Under the pieces are notes generated by a model. It made no database searches. It had not been told where the DNA came from and worked only from the letters and a program-made list of their open reading frames with translations. The position numbers and the translations under genes were made by a program. Positions 1 through 13,900 of a stretch of DNA of 64,000 bases are shown one piece after another (within the stretch, counting starts at the first letter, position 1; each line of letters begins with the position of its first letter). The DNA comes from Onchocerca lupi (lineage: Eukaryota; Nematoda; Chromadorea; Rhabditida; Onchocercidae): assembly GCA_028564675.1 (NCBI GenBank), contig JAOVVO010000301.1:1-64000 (forward strand), read 5' to 3'.

Positions 1-3000
1 GAAAAAAAAAAAAAAAAAAAAAAAAAAATACGGTGTCTATTTCGCTCTTTTTTTTATGGACTTTTTAATTCGATATATGAGGTCGGTTTCAAATCTTATG
101 AGCTGTGCAGAACGTGTTTTCATGAGATAAAGTGTTTGTTGTAATGTTACTGAATGTAGTTTCCGTCACAATTTCCCCATTTGTGTTATGAACTAAATCT
201 TAACGATATGTGCGGAATGTAAGAAATCATGCAAAAAAATCCGAATGACTCGGTCACAACGTATATTTATATTGCTTAAGACGTTACTTCCGGAAACCTA
301 CATGTGGCAAGAATTTTTTTTCAATTCATTTCTAAGCAAACTGTTTACTTCAGCTGTGATAATTCTTCATCTGCACTAAGATAGTTGTTTCTACGTTTTC
401 TTAAGTATTTTCGGTAATGGTTACTCTTTCATATTTTCATTTCATATTGTTTGTGTAGAATTTTGAATATTTAGAACGATTTTTGTTTTGTTCTGCGTTT
501 ATACACTGTTTATCAGTTTTTCTAATCTCTTAGGCATTCCTTTCAGCCCATTTCCAATGAATATTACTGCTTGGGTTATTTTGCGAAAAAAAATGTTTTT
601 TCTTTTCTGCGACTAATAAATTCGTCTGGGTGGACATGACTTTCGTGATCTCCAAGCATCCATACCAGTTGCTCCCTATTCATCTAGATAACACACTTCG
701 ACCGTCACATGTGCATTGGTTATCTCTGAAGAAAGAAACTGTCACAGAGTTTGTTAAGACGTGAATGAACGCGAGAAATTTAAATTTCTTATGCAGGGCT
801 AAACAAACAATTTCAGCTCTCTATAAACCAATTCAAATCTATTCCAGAAATAATTAGAACAGGGAGGAAAGAGCACAGAATGAACTGAAGCACATCATGC
901 AATTGACTTGATGTTGACCATTTGGAATACAACTGCTATTGCTATTACAACAAAGCCTTTGTCATACGTACATTAGGTTAATTCTCGAGGAAGAAGACAG
1001 AAGTGGGAAGTGGTGAAATGCACGACTTAATCGTACGTATGATTTAGTCACGATGCCACCAATTTGTGATACGGCCCCGTCATGATGAGGCAAGGCCAGA
1101 TGATGGAGAGCGGGGTGGGGAAGGATAGGAGGATGGATAATGGTTATCGCGGTAATGGTTGTGCCCATTAATGTGCGTTGATTATAGTGTTGGTTTGTGC
1201 AAAGGTACACCCATACTCACACACTCTCACACACATCTGTCTATCATGCATTGAATATTATCATGATGAGGGAAATAGTAGGATGTCACCATGAGCTGCT
1301 CCCTGCATGATGCAGGATGCAGTCCTCTTCCTTCCCGCCTTCCTCCTTTCCTTTCCTTTCCACACGTGGAGTTAAGGATCGGCAGCAGCAGCAACAATAG
1401 CAGCAGAAAACACTTTCCCTGCCATGCATATACACTTACATTTATATATGTACACTACCTCACATACACAGAGACACATATATAGATATATATATATATA
1501 TATATATATTATGTATATAATATACACACATGCAACCTAAAATTACTCACTGATAACGAGCTGTAGCAAAGTGGATGGACGGGAAATGTACAACTGTGAC
1601 TGCGCAAGGTTTGAGCGGATTAGCATTATCATCAGTTACAGAAGCAAACCCTTTTTGTCTATTGAGGAAATGTGTGAAATGTGGATAGAAGAATAAGTAT
1701 AAGGAAGCACATACGAAATAAGGAATAGTGTGAGTAGTCAGTCATAGGACTGATATCGATGATGATTGGTGATGACGAGAGTATAACAAGGCCATTCACA
1801 ATGAATGCAAACTGGAAAGACGCTTTTCGAGGGTGAACAACTGAAAGAAGGAAGAGGACGAGCCATCAAGAAAACAATGAAACATTGGAAGGTGACAGCA
1901 CAGGCCTCTACCTCATTCATTTTCTCCTTCACCCCACAAAATTAAAATCACAACCACCATGGTTAACATCCATCCTCCTTCCATCAGTCTTCCCCAATGT
2001 TAAAATGAGTAGTATCAACCAACCAACATCAATCTATCTCTTTCCCTCCCCGCATAAACATTGCGGACATTCACAATCAGTCCAACGATGCCCTTTCATT
2101 GTAAGTGAAAAATGAGATCCCAATGCATGATATATCTCTTCAGTCCAATTAACCGTTATATAAACATGTTCAATAATCATAGCTGACCTAGTTCTAATCC
2201 TTACACATGAAAATTGCATCCTATCCCTTTCTGACAACGAGCTCTATTGATCCAAAAAGTAGGACTATACTTCAAGTCGATCAAATCCACTTCGCCACTG
2301 TCTGAGTGAGGTAAATCAAAATATTCGAACTTACAAATTACAACACTTATACCGATCCAGGAAATCCATTTAGCTAAATCAGCAAACAAGAATGGAAATC
2401 ATCTCCATCATAAAATTAAAAAATTTTGCTATGCATTTTAGAAATTCTGAACTTTTCAGAATCTGGATTTATCATCTCAGTAGCTGAATCAAATGCATTT
2501 CCAGTCGGTGTACAAACTCTATAAAACTATTATGTACTGTATTTTTCTCTTATTGGGAACATTTGGACGACATTTTTAAAACAGTTACAAAAAACTTTTG
2601 CTCGCACCATTATAGGATATTATGCACGTCCATTACTCAACAAACAAATTACGTGAAAAAAAGATGATGAAATGACTATGCGAGAAAAAGAAAAAAAGGA
2701 ATTGCAAAAAAATCAAATTCTTTTGACACAGGCTTCTACATGAGAATTAGATTGAATTGATAAAATCAATTTGATTTCAAGTTTGAAAATGTATGATGAA
2801 TTTGAGAACAATTATGTGCATAAGAGATGGTTTACACCAGTCAAGAAAACAAACAAAAATGCTATTGTGGAATGGAAAATACAGATGAAGTGAATAAAAG
2901 ACACACTGGTAATAGAGAAAAGAAAAAAATAAATGAAAAGTTGAAAAAAATGAAACAAACAGGTAAAGCTCGGTAGTGCAAAACATGCGTACACAACGGT

Positions 3001-3877
3001 TTGGAAGTAAGAGATTATGCTTATGCATCGGTAGTTTCAGAGGAAAAAAAAATGAATTGAAAAAATTAGCTGCTTAAGAGCTAAAAAGGGAAAGCTACAC
3101 ATATATTAACGAAACAAAAAGCACAAAATATTAAAGCAGTGTCTTTGAAAATCCTTAAAATGGAGAAATTTTAAAAATATGATGAAAATGACTGGAAAAA
3201 CCCGGCTGCTGGTCGCTATACATAACAAAGTGACTGTTCAAAACTGGAAGACATTTTCAAAACAATGAATATGCTCCAAAACAAATTTCCGAAAGAAAAA
3301 AAAATTCAAAGCATTGGAGCTGCACAGGCCCGACTCCAACCAACATCTTAATTCAGAATCGAAGATTTTTTATTCTCTTTCTTCCTCCATTTAATTTTCA
3401 TTTTAAAGGCCCAAAACTTGACTTGCTTTTTCATTTCTCTTAAAGTCTAGCGAAATTGTAGGCATTTTATTTCATTTCAAAAATCAAACCCAGAAGGTAG
3501 TTCAAAAATCATAAATATAGTCCTGAATCCTTTGAAAAAAAGCAGCCAAGGCAACTCCATCTGATTATATACATAAGTGAGTATCAAACACAGCAAAAAA
3601 GAACTGCGGTAAAAAGAAATAAAAAAAATTGTGCCCATTTGCATAAGCATAAAAAACTGTAGAAATTGTTCCAAATGATGAAGTATTATGCCAGATAAAT
3701 CACATTTACTAAACCAAAAAATGAGAAAAAAAGAACAGTAAACCAGATCAAAATACGAAACGTATGTACTCATTCGCAAATTTGAAGAAAAAAATGTAAC
3801 TTCTGCCGTCTTTCTGTGATTAGGTTGAGGAAGAAAAAAAGGATCACTTTTCACCTATGGATATAGAAGTACCACAA
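1..3877. other. Gene-poor flank, no supported gene
   Basis: No open frame here shows a recognisable domain or splice-linked continuation. The stretch opens with a poly(A) run (2-28) and holds a TA dinucleotide repeat near 1482-1510 and a pyrimidine-rich, somewhat GC-richer patch around 1290-2110. The last few hundred bases lie downstream of the GATA gene stop and probably include its 3' UTR. A TTTATT on the plus strand at 3466-3471 reads AATAAA on the minus strand and could be its poly(A) signal, about 410 bases past the stop. Confidence 0.5.
1482..1510. repeat. TA dinucleotide microsatellite
   Basis: A TA array with slight irregularity in the gene-poor left flank. Confidence 0.85.
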
Positions 3878-6834
3878 TCAAATGGGCGCCGTTTGATTTT
3901 GGGCTTGTAACGTATTCTGTTGTTCAAATAATGGTTGTCCATTGAGATTCCCCTGCAATGTATTATGCTGCTGTTCTAGAAGTGCAAATGTAGCTGCAGC
4001 AGAAGGTGAAATGGAAATTAATGATGAAAGGACCGATTGTGGATTAGATGCAGCATCATCTTCTTTGACACGACGTCTGAAACGCTGTTGGATGATATCC
4101 TTTCGCATATGAACTGGTCGATTTGTCTGAAAAAAATCGTTTATGAAAATTCGCTCTATAATTATTAAATATCCATCTTCCGAGTTTTCTAGTAAGAAAT
4201 ATAATGTATGAAATGAATCAAGTGTTCCGGGAAGTAAAACTGCTACATATTAACCAATGCAGTCTCGAGAGAGCACTTTTGTCTGAAAAAGATGTAAAAC
4301 AACTTATGGAAGGGAAAAAAAGCTTTCAAATCAGTATGTCTAAGCATACAAGCGAGATAAATTTTGTGTCATAACGGATTCAAAAAATGAATAAAATACG
4401 GAAAGAAAAGAAAAGATAAGTAAACTGCTGATAAGCGGATTTATAATAGATGGAGATGTTAATTGGTTACCAACAACTAATGAAGACTTACCCTATGTAA
4501 ACGATAATAAAGGCCGCACGCATTGCATACTAATTTTCCAGTCTGATCCCTCCTCCAAGCTGTTGTCTTTGTTGTCAAACAATTGCTGCATCGCGACATC
4601 GATGGAGAATTGTTGTTACTATTATTACTTGTATCTTCCTCCTCCTGAAGAAAAAAAAAAGAGGAAAAAACTCCGGATCAGCAAGAACACGAAAAAGTAA
4701 TAAAAAAGTTTTTTTTCTAAACTAGTAACTTCCAAAATACCATTTATAGGTATTAGAAATGGAAATTTATCCTAAAAGACTAATGGAAGTTTATTTCATC
4801 AATATCAAAACTATATTTCTATCAAAAATCTCCTCCCTGAAGAATTATCATTACATAACCCACAAATATTACAAATCCATTTAAGAATAATCCTAACAAA
4901 CTCAAGAAGGAGCTTACTTCCATGACGAGGTCATTCATACCATCCTCCGTGCTATTCGGTGTAGACGAAGTAGGAGGATGCGCTGCAGTTGGTTGCTGAC
5001 AAAGCATTGAAAGAATATTTTGCTGCGCCGCTGCGTTCGCTCCACCAGTGGCCATCAAATTTGCGGCCAATGAGAAAGAGTCAAAAAGTGCTGCTGCTGG
5101 ATACATGAAACCGTCCGTCTTAACAGCCTCATCTATTGGTTTTTGATTTACAACTGAATCCTGCAGTGAATCGAATTTGCACGCACGAGAATATCCAAAA
5201 TATACATTTTTTTAAAAAAAAAGGAACTGCATCATTGGTTAAAATGTTAAATGCAATACTACCACTATGAAATCGATTCCAGAAGTATCCTACGAGGAAA
5301 AAAATTGAATGATCTATTCAGGGAAATTATGCATATTAGATACTTCATATATTTGGATCTTATCCTTAATAACAAGTCACGAGAATACCAATATTTTACA
5401 AGCGCGTTTGCGTCAAATATATCTTCGTTGAGATATACCGTGATCAAAGCTTTTTCAAATCTTTTAATAATTACTTCAAAATACTCTCCTTAGTCCTCAA
5501 AATAACCTATTTTGATTCCATCTAACACATATATCTCAAATTTTTAGAGAGTACTGAGCGTAAAAGCACTTTTGCTTCAGTGTTTTAACAAAGTTTTTTC
5601 TAAAACAGAGCTGTATACTTACCAGATTCTGAGCAAGCAAATTATTTTTGCTGTTAACTTTCTCTACTTTATGTACTGTTTCCCTGTTTGGTTTTCGTTT
5701 CCTGCTACCGCTCAGTGCATGATTGTGATTATCTGTTGGTATCACCTCACTAAAAATTGAAGTCTTTATGAGTGTTGCCTTGAATTAAAAATCCAAGACC
5801 AACAGAAACAAATCTACGAAAGTTTATAAAAAAGTTGGAAAAGTAAAGAAAAAGAACATCTGAACACATTTACCTTTCAGTGTTTCCTATTGTTGTATCA
5901 CTATTCTCAAGCAGTGAAGGCGATGGTGTCTCTTTCTCATCTGTTCCACATTCCGAGATCTAGAAAAAATCAATCAACAAATGTGGCTAACACTTTGCGA
6001 TTTTATGATTTTATTAAATTCTAAACCTGAATGAATAAAAAGAAATATCCCTTAACTGCTGCGCAATGACTGCATATCGTTCTAGTACAGCAGCAAAATT
6101 ATAATACTAAAAATGCAGAATGAAATTAGAAGTTGAATGCAAAAAATCATTAAAAAGACAATCAGGTCAATCTTTTTTGTAAATGAATCAAGTGAATCGA
6201 AAGAAAGTTTTAATTCAATAAAATCATATTCCATTACAAAATTACAAAGACAACAAGAAATATGCAGAGAAGAAACCCAGTATCAATAAATTTCGGTGCT
6301 GCGACACTAAATTTTAGCAGCAAAATCAAGATTCCTAAATGAAACTAGTCATACCACTTCATCTTTCAGAATTATCGACCTCTCGACCGTACTGTCATCT
6401 TCGGCACTCACTGCTACGTCAACTCCGTATCCAGGTTGCCTGAGCGCAAATAATGTTTCAACCCGCACACGTAATTGATCCAACTTATCAGACAGTTGCG
6501 CAACACAGTCCTAAACTCAAGAAAAAACATAATTCATAAATCATATTTTGTATTACCAATCAATAATGATTCTTACTTAATTTTCCAATTGTAATAAAAA
6601 CTATCTACAACAGAGACAGAGTACCGCTAACTCCTTTGAAGTACGATGCATTTGCACAAACGATTGAGCGGATCTGCAGACATCTCATATACATAAAGAC
6701 TTTTAAACCAACTACCTCTAAAAACTGTATTATTAGTTACTAAAACAAACCTTTATATCAGCGTGAAGTTGCCGACAAGATGCACAACCCATATTTGTAG
6801 TTAATGGGAGAGGCGAAGAAGCAACCATTGTCAT
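3878..6834 (-). CDS. egl-18/elt-6: GATA-type zinc-finger transcription factor, EGL-18/ELT-6-like
   Basis: This is a nuclear DNA-binding regulator with a single GATA finger. Seven exons join without a phase break: 6751-6834, 6355-6510, 5874-5959, 5623-5749, 4918-5160, 4492-4644 and 3878-4126, giving 365 residues. The finger is at about residues 251-275 with spacing C-X2-C-X17-C-X2-C (CSNC, then CNAC), followed by a basic tail reading RPVHMRKDIIQQRFRRR. The position usually held by Leu in the TTLWRR motif is Ala here (TTAWRR), which as I recall is shared by nematode EGL-18 and ELT-6. The N-terminus has a CASC motif and a short coiled-coil-like helix at about residues 15-50; the middle is rich in Ala, Gln and Ser. 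The start ATG at 6832-6834 has no earlier in-frame partner that I could link. In C. elegans the family controls seam-cell and vulval fates. Which of the two paralogues this represents is not settled. Confidence 0.88.
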
Positions 6835-8543
6835 CCTTGCTGCACACACATGCACTCACAGAGAGTTCTATCTCGAATGTTTCTTCAGCTGAGATCGATG
6901 ATGGTGCCTTCAACAAAAAGAAATGACGTCGTTTTTTGTTACCTTCAAAACAAGACGCCCAAGCAGTTATGATTTACAAAGCTGGAACAAGCAGTAAAAG
7001 AAAAAGTCCATAACAATGATAATGAAAAGCGAAAGAAAGAAGACGAATACCAAGAAAATTGAACAACTTATATTTTAACACAAACATGGTGATAAATGAT
7101 ATTCACACTATCTGGCTGTTGCTATTAAAAAAAAAAAAAAGAAAAAATCGAACTCGTGTGGATATATAGTTGCTAAAACAGCAGAACTGTTTTAAAGTGA
7201 CGTCCACAGGCAAGAGAGCTTAAAGCCTAAATAACAATCTAATGATCGTAATAACTGAACATGTTAAATACTCGAATTACATGAAGAATTGAACTACATG
7301 GAAAAACCAGGCATCCAGAGAATGGATTTCTTTTGAAATAGTGCTGACAAAAAAGCAAAAAAAAATCTTTAAACAATGTAAATTTTGTAAAATCGAAGAT
7401 GAACAGCGTGATGGGTGTTGAATACAAAGGGAACAGGAAAATGGAGGAATACTCAATGAGTCACATCAATGAACATCAGCAGTACCCTCTGCGAAACCAG
7501 TTCACAACACGGTCACTTGGAGCAAAAGGAGGAGGAAGAGGAGGAACAGGAAGGGTGGGAACAGTAAGGAGAGTACGTTGTCACCTAGGTTAGTTATCGA
7601 GCGAGAACATAAAGTTGTCACCTAGATTGGCACAATGAACTGTTTTTGCTCAATTGGATACTACTACTAGCTAGATTCAGTGCCACCTGCAACTGCAACT
7701 GCAACACTACCTGCTACCACGAATATTTTCCGCTCGATGTCGTACAATTCAATCACACATATGTCACCAAATGATAGGCACGCCTCTTGTATGCCACAGA
7801 GGTTATTCCCTCATTGTTATTTATTTGCATATCTCCAATCGTCCAACCTCCACCTCACGACTTTCCATTACTTCATCAGTTCATCGTCACCAACTACAAA
7901 TATTCACCTATTCTTTCTTCAATTGATTCCATCATTAACCGTAACTCCGTTCTGTTCTGTATATCAGTTTATAAATAGTGAAAAAACAATTCCCAAGATA
8001 GCATCTATATATAAATTTTTGCTTCTTTACAGCACGCACATGCAAACCTGATGCCATTTCGACAGCAATTCATAATACTATCATAAAATTCAAATCCATC
8101 TCAGTTTTAGTATTAAAATGTATTATATTTCATGAGTATTAAGCAATTTTTGCGCATACTTGCTACTTTTTCCCTCTTCTGCACATTGCCAAACGTGTGT
8201 TGTTGTAAATCTTGTCAAGCAAGAGGTTCAAAATTTACTGATGATTAGCACGTAGCACTCAGTAAATTTACAATGAAAGTATGACATAAAAATGGCATTA
8301 ACAGTGAGCAGTACTGACCACCTGAACTGAGTATATGGTTTAAGCTTTGAATAAGCTATATGGATACTTCGCATAGCAGATGAAACAATCAAAAAAGAAG
8401 CACGATGCAACTAGTTAGCAAGCATAGAAAATTCTTCTGACGATCAAGATAGTTCATCTTTCAATTAATGGATCATTAGGTGTTGTGATATTCATAAGTG
8501 AAATGTGACAGATAGATTATTATCCAGGCAAGATAGCACATAA

Positions 8544-8583
<40 letters not shown>

Positions 8584-9800
8584 AAAAAAAAAAGAAAAAA
8601 AAATAGCTATGCGTTCTGAAATTGGTCACCACAAGTCATTAGTGGGATTCAGTCAGATGGTAAGTTGAAAGATGTCACAAAAAATAGAAAACTAAGAGGA
8701 TGAAGTTAGTTTTAAAATGATGAGACACGGGAGTGACGGAACGCTTGACAGTTTCAAACAAAGATATTAAAACATTAAAACGTGAAAAGTCAGCATGAAT
8801 CACGAAAAGAAAAGCAATCCGACGGCTTGCAAGCAAAGTTTCAAATCAATGGAAGAAGAGCTCTGGAAAGATATAGTGGAGCTGTATGAACGTATTACAG
8901 GTAGAACGTCAGACAGTGATCATTTTGCACCTGCGACTGATTAACTTCAACCACCGCCAGTCAATAGCATCAACATAACACATCACTACAGTAACAGTGA
9001 TAATAACTAACAACTGTTCGAAGTATCATCGGGAGATTTAACATTTCATGCAGGTTTACTATTATGAACTAATATCGGCCATTTGGTAAAGTGCCAAATG
9101 ATAATGATGACAACGATCACATCAACTGACAACATCATTAATAACGTTTAACAGCTTGCAGGGAGGATTAATGCATTCACTGATTTATGCAACCGACAAT
9201 ATTACAGTGAACATTTTTGCAGATATTTTACACTACTAATCAGTAATCAGCTAGGCTCGTTGACTAGTAGGCCAAAATATGTTCACTAATTCGTGATTTT
9301 AATCGATGATTTTCATTTTTGTCATCATGATACAAACTAACAAATTTCTACTGCTTACGAATGATGATACATCTATTAGGTTATACAAAAAAGAGCACAA
9401 AAGATGCGACAACTTCTAAACTGCCTATTGGAGCATATGAAGATCATGAAGCTAGAAAGCCGTGTTGTAAAAACACTATGAGCACATTATCTATGTAAAG
9501 CATGCTTCCAACAACACCTCTTCTACTTAATAAGGTGTTAATAAGCACGACAATGTAACGCATCAGTAGTTTTTTTTAATAACATTACAAAGAATCCTAT
9601 TTACGAGGATCCGAATCGACAAGAACAAGGGCAATAACAATAAAAGAATAATAGTGGAAGTGGGAGAGTCGAGTGATGGTACCAGCATCACGACTTGGAT
9701 GGGTGAACAGGTCACGTAGTTACTGTGGGTTAGGAAATGGAAGAGAATAGAGAGATGATGAAAAATGAGGAAGACATGATAATACTAATAATAATAATAT
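6835..9800. other. Intergenic upstream of GATA gene
   Basis: No gene is seen. The first 100 bases upstream of the GATA start are a likely 5' leader with CA/TG-rich sequence. A long A tract runs from about 8545 to 8603, broken by single C and G bases. Open frames at 7680-8051 and 7399-7593 have biased, repeat-like composition, no domain and no plausible splice partners, so I do not call them genes. Confidence 0.5.
8545..8603. repeat. Long interrupted poly(A) tract
   Basis: About 59 bases of A broken only by one C and one G. It is intergenic, upstream of the GATA factor. Confidence 0.9.
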
Positions 9801-10900
9801 CTCATCATCAGTAGCGAGCAACATAATCTGTCACAAAGACCAACGATCTCGATCAATCACTCACTACAACACCTCTGTCCCGTTCTCGCCTTCGCTTACA
9901 ACTACGTCCTCGTCTCGTCTTGTCTCGTCTCTTCTCGACGAGACGACGGAGGTTCGATTGTTAGTGTTCCTCTTGTCTCACCTCTCCGTGTTGCTTGCTT
10001 CGCCTATTATCGAAGTAGAAGTCGAAGTAGTAGTAGTAGCTAGGGAGGTAACGAGGTTGATGGCTGGTGGAAGTAATCATGTTGCGGGGGGAGAGGGGGG
10101 GGGGGGCAATAGTGACGACGACGACGATGACAGCAGTAGTAATAGTAGTAGGAGTAGGAGTAACCCTTTCGCCCAATCTCTTCTGATAGCACTTATCATC
10201 ATCAACTCATACTAACTCAGAAGCAAGAAGAGAGACAACACAGCAGGAGAGCCAAGCAACACTAATCAACTCAACAAAGCAGCACCACCACTCCTACTAC
10301 TACTCCTCGAGAGCCCATTGTTAGTCATCTTCATCCTCACCCTCATCCTCATCCGTATCCTGTCACTCCCCGTTGACACTGTCCCCTTGTCCCCTTCCTT
10401 CCATTATCCTCGTTACTGTGTGTTAACACACATACCATAACCCTTCTTAACATAACATTCAAAATTTACTCAGAAGTGAAGTCAGTCAATCATTAGTAAA
10501 TCACCTACAAGGAACTCATCTTCCCTCCTTACCTTCCGCCACTTAACCGACTCAAATCATTCCATTCTTAACAACTAGTGCAAACAGAAAGATCGAATAA
10601 TCACCGACAAATCAAAACTCATTGCGACCGGATGAAGAAGCGATGCTCCCCTCTCGTACCATCTGTCAACCACTGCTCCAAATCTTCTATCCTCATGTAA
10701 ACATCATTATCAGTATACGTGTGTAGTAGCGGAACTTCCCAGAATCAACTGAAATCACTTCCCGGAACAATCAACCTCTGATATAAATCCCTCAGCATTC
10801 TCATTGATCTGTGCTCACTCTTACCCCCTCCCCCCTCCTCCCCCCCCAGTTTCCCCGAAAAATAACAAACATGCAAATAACAGCATTCTCTAATGCTACC
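9801..10900. other. C/T-rich, GC-richer island with triplet repeats and G/C homopolymer runs
   Basis: This stretch stands out by eye from its AT-rich surroundings. It contains repeated CTCGT-type motifs ending in a short inverted repeat near 9925-9945, GTAGTAG and ACGACG triplet runs (10025-10150), an interrupted G run (10086-10106) and long C runs (10823-10848). Both open frames across 9958-10215 are products of the triplet repeats and are not called as genes. It lies about 3 kb upstream of the GATA factor start, so a promoter, distal 5' exon or enhancer role is possible, but that is inference only. Confidence 0.35.
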
Positions 10901-13900
10901 TTACACAACAACATCGATTTTCGCATCATATCAATAATAAAAGTGACAACTGCAAAATGCCGTAGGGCGACAACTCCTTATGAAGCTTATCAATACAACA
11001 TTATCGATTTTTTCCGAATTTAATGGTAAGATAACGTGTCCCGTACTACAACGGGACAACGATAATCTCGGGTAATGAATGTAATGATGATAATCTAGAT
11101 GGATATGTTACATATCATTGATCACTCCTGATAACATATCTCCCAAAAGCAGTGATAGCCCGAAGAACGGAAGAGGAAAGTGCAGGATACCAGCTTTTAT
11201 GTACATACACTGCTAACGAAGTGTACGCATGCCTGAATGAAATTGCGTGTGCGTGTGTGCGTATATGTGATTAAAGCGGATAAGCGGTGGTTGGGAGAGT
11301 CAAACTTGACTCGATCCGACCTAGTTCCTCTTGATTCGCATATTTCCTTCCGGTAACAACATATCAGAGAATTATCTTGGATTGGGTGGATCAAAGAAGT
11401 ACAAACACAGAAAATCGCTATGGGATCAGTGGTCGCATAAATTTTTTCCTGATGGTTTTATTTTTATTTGAATAACAAATGAGATAATGTAATTGTCAGT
11501 TGGACGAATGAAGAGATATGAGGAGGTGAAGTGATGAGGAAGATGGAGTAGGACAACTTATATCCGATATCTAAAGGAAAATGAACATAAAAACTTCAGA
11601 TGAACATACAGAAACCTACATCGGGCGCTTCATTTTCTCAAGTGAGCCAGAATTTATGTTCTCTAGCTCCTCAATGGTTTTTACTAGACGGTTATGAATG
11701 ATAGAATAAAAGTTAAGTTGACAAAATTTACAAAATCAAATATAATCTTGCACTCTACTATACAAAGATTCCATCTTCTTAGGAAGTCACTTTATTCCGT
11801 GGATATGACAGATCTGCAGAAAAGATTTTGTGATAAAAATCGAATGTTACCGAAAGAAACTACACAATGCATGGATTGGCTGGATGGTTGGATGAATGAA
11901 TGAATGAATGAATGAATGAATGAATGAATGAATGAATGAATGAAACGAATGGATCGATGAATGGATGGATGGATGGGATGGATGGGATGGATGGATGGAT
12001 GGACTGATTACTAAGTCAGTAAATAGTAACTGATGGGAAAGAGGGACTGGATAAAAATTTATGTGCTGAAATGGTAATCAATGTTTCCTGAGTGATATGC
12101 AGCAGGAGTTTGAAATGGGGTGCGCAGTCACCACCATCAGAATGCAAACGCACGATTGAATGGATGGGAAGGACGGAACGAGAGGTGGGGAAAATGGGAA
12201 AGGAGAGGAGACGGGCTGAGGACTCAGAGCAAAGGATTATGTTAATGGCTGTGGAAGAGACAGAGGTCAACTGAGCGTAGAGGTCATTTTCTTTAACAAA
12301 TAAAACACCTGCTGATAGGGCAATCCTCGATCATCATGTCACGTCACATGTTATTTTCTTCCTTTCTCGAAATTTGCTTGCATCAGCGCTCTCCAACATT
12401 ATTTCAGCTGATGCTAGTTACCTATGCAAAATCTTCTCTCAAAAAATCTACTGCAAAGGAATCAGAAATCATTCTGGGAAAAGGAAGGCAAGCAGAATAA
12501 AGCAGAATTCAGTCCTCATAAGAAAATCTAGTTTCATGCTCAAATTTTGATTTTGAATTGTGAGTACCAGAAACTGAACAACTCCGAGAAATCTTGTTCT
12601 TACGTTGCTGTATTGAAACTGAGAAAGGCGACTTAGACTGAAACGATTCTAGAATTCTATTCTACTGATCCACTACATTACGAGACTGCACTACGAGCTC
12701 TCATAATGTCTCTAGCTGGAAAATTATAAAAGGCTTCCATTAAAGCTAGATAATGAATAATAAATGGAAGTGTTATGATGGCATTTGAAGCGATATTTAT
12801 TTCGCATGTCCCTTAACCACCTTCTAATTCCACACTTTTGACTAATTTAAGCAGAAAAAAAAAAGTAACCTGGTAGTGATAAAAGATGAAACATAGGAAC
12901 ATAGAGAATCAAAGAACTTGCGAGCATTGCTAATAAATTAGATATGAATCCAATCCAACCACATTTTGATACAGCCTAATCAGTTAGCAATTCCAAAACA
13001 TTAACAAGAAATATCTTCAGAATTTCTGAATTAACGCCATCATCATATATGCATGCGATGAATAACCCAAAGAATGGATTTGTCATTGCACCAACTTGGC
13101 GCACTCTTACGTACCAGTCGATTTACTCACCAAGAAACAATGTACAAAATATCAGTTTTCCATGATGCAGCATTCTTTTCACTACCAATATAGCTAGCAC
13201 AGATAACAGAATGGATTTTATCAATAAATGTCAAGGGCGATAGTTATCATCATCAGAGATATTTTGGCGAATTGGTGATATTGGCTGAGAAGAAATGGCC
13301 TAACTCACGGTCAAATAAATAGACACATGTGATCGTTAAAATCCACCCATTCTTACCTCTATATCATTTCTGAAACATATCTTTAGTATTTCTTCTATTC
13401 TTACCTGTGTCACGCACTTTCCATTTTTAGAGGTATTTTGTAAAACTGGAACTTGATGATAAAAAAAATAATGAATAGGCAAGAAAATATGCACTGAACA
13501 GGCACTTTTTGATGTCACCATCACGACGAACTTCTTGAAATGCAATCATAACATATCCTACAATATAACCCCACAAAAAAAATGTTCTGATACTTCATGA
13601 TCGAAAGTAAGATACCAGTAAGTTTTAAAACAATGTTTTGAAATGCATCACATATTCCGAGAAATGCATTGATATTCTTATAGTTCGGGGTTGAGAGACT
13701 GAGACATTCTTCTAGTTCCGCTCACCATGCTTTCGATGTTCCTTCAGCGTCTGATGTTTTTGTTGTAGTGATTTAAGAGCGGAACTTTTATTTGGAGTAA
13801 ATTAAACACGAGGACTTTCGCAAGAATCACACCACAAAAAGGAAGTAAGGTATGCTTAAAATAAGAGGTCAGGTGAAAACGCGAGTTGGAATTCACGAAC

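Noticed and set aside
3477..3854. 125-residue minus-strand open frame
   Set aside because: It lies in the 3' flank of the GATA gene, is Phe/Leu-rich from base composition, and has no domain or splice context.
7680..8051. 123-residue plus-strand frame with Thr/Ser/Pro bias
   Set aside because: Composition follows a C/T-rich stretch; no domain, splice partner or start context was found.
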